Shown here one piece after another: positions 60,481 through 64,000 of a stretch of 64,000 nt of DNA (its first letter is position 1; each line of letters opens with the position of its first letter). Made by a program: the position numbers and the translations under genes. The notes below the pieces were generated by a model, which did not search any database, was not told the origin of the DNA, and worked only from the letters and a program-made list of their open reading frames with translations. This stretch comes from Chionis minor (Eukaryota; Chordata; Aves; Charadriiformes; Chionididae), in contig VZSF01006833.1 in the NCBI GenBank assembly GCA_013398295.1, positions 826,601-890,600 of the forward strand, written 5' to 3'.

Positions 60481-62039
60481 TGGAGATATTAAACCCTAGA
60501 GCATCTCAAATGGGTGTGGAGACTGGTTATGGGCAACTGAAAGAGCCTACAGCACTGAATGACCAAGAGGAGCTGAAGTTATTCCAGCCCCTGTCTAAAA
60601 GTGGGCAGGCAAGATCAAATGTAGGGAATTACTGAAAGGTGACAAAGAGCAGAAGCTTAGCAGTGCACTCTCTCAGAGTAAACTGAGTGAACGTTTTTGA
60701 GAGGCCTTTAAAATTAATTACAATCTTTTCTTGTCTTGCAACAAATCTAGGAGATATGCTGAAACTTTACATAAATTATAGGCAGAATTAATTTTTTCTT
60801 TGGGTCAAGGAATCTTTTTCCCTACTCATCTGAAATGTGCAAGGTAATAAAATATAGGATTAATATGTCTTAATGAAACTTCAGGCATACATATTTATGC
60901 ATAGATTTTAGCATAATGGCATACAAAAGAAAATTTCCAGTGAAATAATAGAAAAAACCCCAGCTAATCTTTGCATTGTTTTTCTTTCCATTTCTCTTTT
61001 CTTTTCTCTTACTTTTGTTCTGTAACGCGGGGCACTTATCCAGCAATTATTTATGCCTCATGCCTATTAATGTCATTGGGGCTACTCTTACGAATAAAAT
61101 TAAGTGAATACCTAAGTGCTCTTCAGGACTGAGCCTTCTATAGCCAGAAACCCAATATGCATGAATATTTGTTTCGATTCGGAGCATCTGCTCTACTTGG
61201 CCCATAGTGTTTGTGGGAAAGGGATTTTCTTTGCTAAAACACTTGAGGCAAAGTAATACTTTTTGAAGAACTGAGAATCCATTTTGGTTTTGATAACAGG
61301 AAAGGTTTCCCAGGTAAATGGCCATACATATGGAGCTTGCCTGGTTAAGAACCCCCTATGTTTTTATGGATGCTAGAAAGGTATGAAGAAGAAGCCACAA
61401 AGGGGGTTCACTGTCCAGTGTGCAAAACCCCACCAAAATCAAGAGGGACCACCAAATTAATACAGACACGATTTCTAGATAGGTCTATCTTGTAAAGCAG
61501 CAAAGAGAGAAGGAAGAAAGCAGAGGATATGAACTGGAGGAGGGAACTTGTGACAAACAGTGCAGTGGACAGGTTAAAATCAAAGCCAAATTCGGTTAGG
61601 GCTCGGCCATTCCCCATTCTTCCTTTATGTAAATACTCAGATCCACATGCAAAGAAAGATAATCACATAGAAAGATATCTGCTATTCACCTGTGGTTATT
61701 TTTTGTTGACCTAATTAAATTTTTAAAAAAGTTCAAGCCATCCAGACACGAAACAGTGTCAAGTGACATAAGTGCCCTTCAAATCCTGTGAGAAAAGAAT
61801 TGCAAATAACGAAGAAGCTAAATCAGCTTCCCCATCCTGGGGAATTTTTTTCATAGAGAAGACTTAGAGAATATTTGCCAGTAATGAATATGTTTGTAGG
61901 AATCAGGGCGCATTTACCTGCTGTTAGGAATGAAGCTTGTGAAACACGAGTCACTAAATCATAAGGATCTTGTTCTAAGCTTGTGGGCAAAGCTGTCTCC
62001 CACATACTCTGCAAGGTCATAAAACTGCAAAAGACTGTT
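60481..62039. other. Intergenic DNA, no gene recognised
   Basis: AT-rich unique sequence without supported exon or repeat. Confidence 0.5.
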
Positions 62040-62120
62040 CATGTCTAATCTGACCTCCGTCACACAGACAGACCAGAGAATTTTATTCAGCAGTTTCTGC
62101 TTTTAGTCCATAACTTCACA
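62040..62120 (-). mobile_element. Ancient CR1 3' end fragment
   Basis: 'tctaatctgacctccgtcac' followed by 'gaccagagaattttattcag' and 'cagtttctgcttttagtcc' matches, in order, the reverse complement of an old CR1 3' region seen in reptiles (ctgacctcctgcataacacagg, ccagagaacttcacccag, taattcctgc). Short and diverged. Confidence 0.5.
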
Positions 62121-63013
62121 AGTAAGTGGGATATAGTGGCCTCTTGTTAGTTTTAGGTTGACCACAGAGGTCAATAAGCTGCCTGAGGCTGAGGAAGATC
62201 TGTCAGGGAGGAACTAGTTAGGGGTATGGATTAAATGTACTTAATCTCCTTTGCAGCAAGGGAATGGTTAGACTGAGGTCTATTCCAGCTGCTGGCATCT
62301 TTAATGTAGAGCCATGGTTATAATTTCATTTAGGGTTACATATCAAATCTCAACACTTCGTTTCAAGACCAAGAATGGGACCAAGTCTTTGCGCGGATTC
62401 CATTTATTTTAATGATAAATTGAGGATTCTGAGTATCAAATCTGCCTAAACTACTTCTGACATGACCTAGAAGAGACCACAAGGGAAGAGAGGCAGTGAT
62501 GAGTAAGAGGTAGATAGAGTTTATCCAAACCAGGACATGTCTATAAGGATGAGAACACTCTGACTCTGCTTTAGTTAGGTGGGTGCAAGCTGTGTGTACA
62601 TGGGAGCTGGTGCTGTACCTGAATTTGTATAAACTTGGAGCTTTAGGGTAAGTTCTGTACTGCAGCAACAGCACTGGGTACACAGCTTTCATATGGGGGT
62701 TATCTCTGAAGCCACAGGGCCAAATTCTGTTCTATAAAACTGCTTTAGCACCATATATTTAACTGATGTTACTGCTTCAGAATTATGGTGATGTAATTTA
62801 GTCTAAATATCTGATCAAAAGTCTATGCTTAGAGAAAGAAAATGCTGACATTTGTCTCTAAGCCTTGACCACTCTATTTAACTGAGCAAAGTTTCATGTA
62901 AGTATGTTTGACATTATGCATGATTTTCAGCTATTAGCACTGTGGAGTTAGGATAAGTCTTGGAGAAGGAAGCATAAGGCTTTTTTCTGCTTGCTCACCA
63001 CAGTTCACAGAAC
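62121..63013. other. Intergenic DNA, nothing recognised
   Basis: AT-rich unique sequence between two CR1-derived pieces. Confidence 0.5.
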
Positions 63014-63820
63014 CACATAAGCACAGAATGTTAAGGGTTGGAAGGGACCTCTGGAGATCATCTGGTCCAACCCCCCCTGCCAGAGAAGGTCCACCTACAT
63101 CAGGTTGCACAGGGTGGCGTCCAGGTGGGTTTGGAATGTCTCCAGAGTCGGAGACTCCACCATCTCTCTGGGCAGCCTGTGCCAGTGCTCTGCCACCCTC
63201 AAAGTCAAGAAGTTCCTCCTCATGTTGAGACGGAACTTCCTATATTCGATTTTATATACATTGCCCCTTGTCCTATCACTGGGTACTACTGGAAAAAGCC
63301 TGGGCCCCTCCTCCTGGCCCCCTCCCTTTAAGTCTTTGTAAACATTGATGAGGTCCCCCCTCAGCCTTCTCTTCTCTAGACTAAAAAGACCCAACTCCCT
63401 CACTCCTTCCTCATAAGAAAGATGCTCCAGCTCCCGAATCATCTTCGTGACCCTTCGTTGTACCCTCTCCAGCAGTTCCCTGTCTTTCTTAAACTGGGGA
63501 GCCCAGAACTGGACACAGGACTTGAGTTGTGGCCTCACCAGGGCAGAGTAGAGGGGGAGGATGACCTCCCTCCACCTGCTTGCTACACTCCTCTTGATGC
63601 ACCCCAGGATGCCATTAGCCTTCTTGGCCACAAGGGCACATTGCTTGCTCATGGTCATCCTGTTGTCCGCCAGGACTCCCAGGTCCCTCTCTGCAGAGCT
63701 GCTTTCCAGCAGGTCAGCCCCCAACCTGTACTGGTGCATGGGGTTATTCCTCCCCAGGTGCAGGACCGTACACTTTTGTTGAACGTCATACGGTTTCTCT
63801 CTGCCCAATTCTCCAGGCAT
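63014..63820 (-). mobile_element. CR1 LINE, 5'-truncated, with long residual ORF2 frame
   Basis: On the + strand it starts 'gcacagaatgttaagggttg', 'gaagggacctctggagatca', 'tctggtccaacccccc'. Read in reverse, ORF2 is open for about 230 codons: [131 protein letters not shown] and ending DATLCNLM. Near 63780 a roughly 4-base deletion relative to the expected CR1 sequence breaks the upstream frame. The open frame continues by chance to 63979. The tail block (CTGGAGATCATC) matches the nested insert at 54618, so both may be of the same subfamily. Confidence 0.93.
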
Positions 63821-64000
63821 CTCCTGACACATAAACAAGTGTAGCTTGAAGTTAACAGTGATGAGGGGACTGTGACTTGAATCCCGTGGCTTCTCAGGTG
63901 AATGATTTACCACAAGAGTCCAAGAGATAATTTGGAAAACCAATGAAAGATTTTTTGGGAGTGTTGCTTTGCATCTCATCCAAAGCTCTTTTCATGAGGC
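63821..64000. other. Window end, nothing recognised
   Basis: About 180 bp of unique sequence beyond the CR1. Confidence 0.4.

Noticed and set aside
63422..63844. 140-codon + strand frame
   Set aside because: Antisense shadow of the reverse-strand CR1 ORF2.
1..64000. Search for tRNA, rRNA, CRISPR, operon or phage features
   Set aside because: None seen. Base composition, CR1 and SINE content and the lack of compact genes indicate vertebrate nuclear DNA, so bacterial feature types do not apply.

Overview
This window looks like a bird (Aves) nuclear genome, or at least archosaur DNA. It carries several CR1 LINE copies with typical avian 3' ends (repeats related to ATTCTATGATTCTATG). It also carries older CR1 and CORE-SINE/MIR-like fragments of the kind seen across amniotes, many mononucleotide runs, and one CpG-island-like GC-rich block. 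I found no convincing protein-coding exon, tRNA, rRNA or other structural RNA. The longest open frames fall into three artefact classes: CR1 reverse-transcriptase remnants, a stop-free CTG/CCTG minisatellite, and frames that bridge an assembly gap. The window reads as intergenic or intronic DNA around one probable promoter island.

Layout. 1-5650: A-rich on the + strand, no gene. 5655-7520: CpG-rich island interrupted by a 963-bp run of N (5757-6719) with a strong G-quadruplex motif at its right edge; probably a promoter or first exon whose core is missing. 7521-28413: mostly unique AT-rich DNA with a SINE tail (8190-8275), a fairly young CR1 (11933-12532, - strand), an ancient CR1 (13100-13755, + strand), a CR1 3' end (17962-18117) and a small TTGGCCAA repeat cluster (24449-24526). 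28414-30275: a layered minisatellite. A 349-bp sequence is present twice, 480 bp apart, followed by 10-bp CTGCCTGCNN units, a perfect 11-bp array and a 310-bp tandem duplication. 30276-49532: unique DNA with a nearly full-length ancient SINE (32757-33000), an unresolved repeat-like block (37600-38920), and CR1 pieces at 42242-42818 (-) and 43709-44073 (+). 49533-51050: about 1.5 kb of heavily decayed ancient CR1. 54443-55579: a composite CR1 locus, in which one CR1 is split by a nested CR1 and abuts a third copy tail to tail. 55925-56432: two MIR-like fragments in opposite orientation. 59500-60480: unclassified old repeat-like DNA. 62040-62120: ancient CR1 3' end. 63014-63820: CR1 (- strand) with a long residual reading frame.

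There are no cooperating genes to describe. The most interesting material is the layered CTG/CCTG minisatellite with its duplicated CTCF-like site, the nested CR1 locus, and the CpG island with the missing core. Repeat family calls rest on recognition of consensus-like sequence by eye. I ran no search, and subfamily names are deliberately broad.
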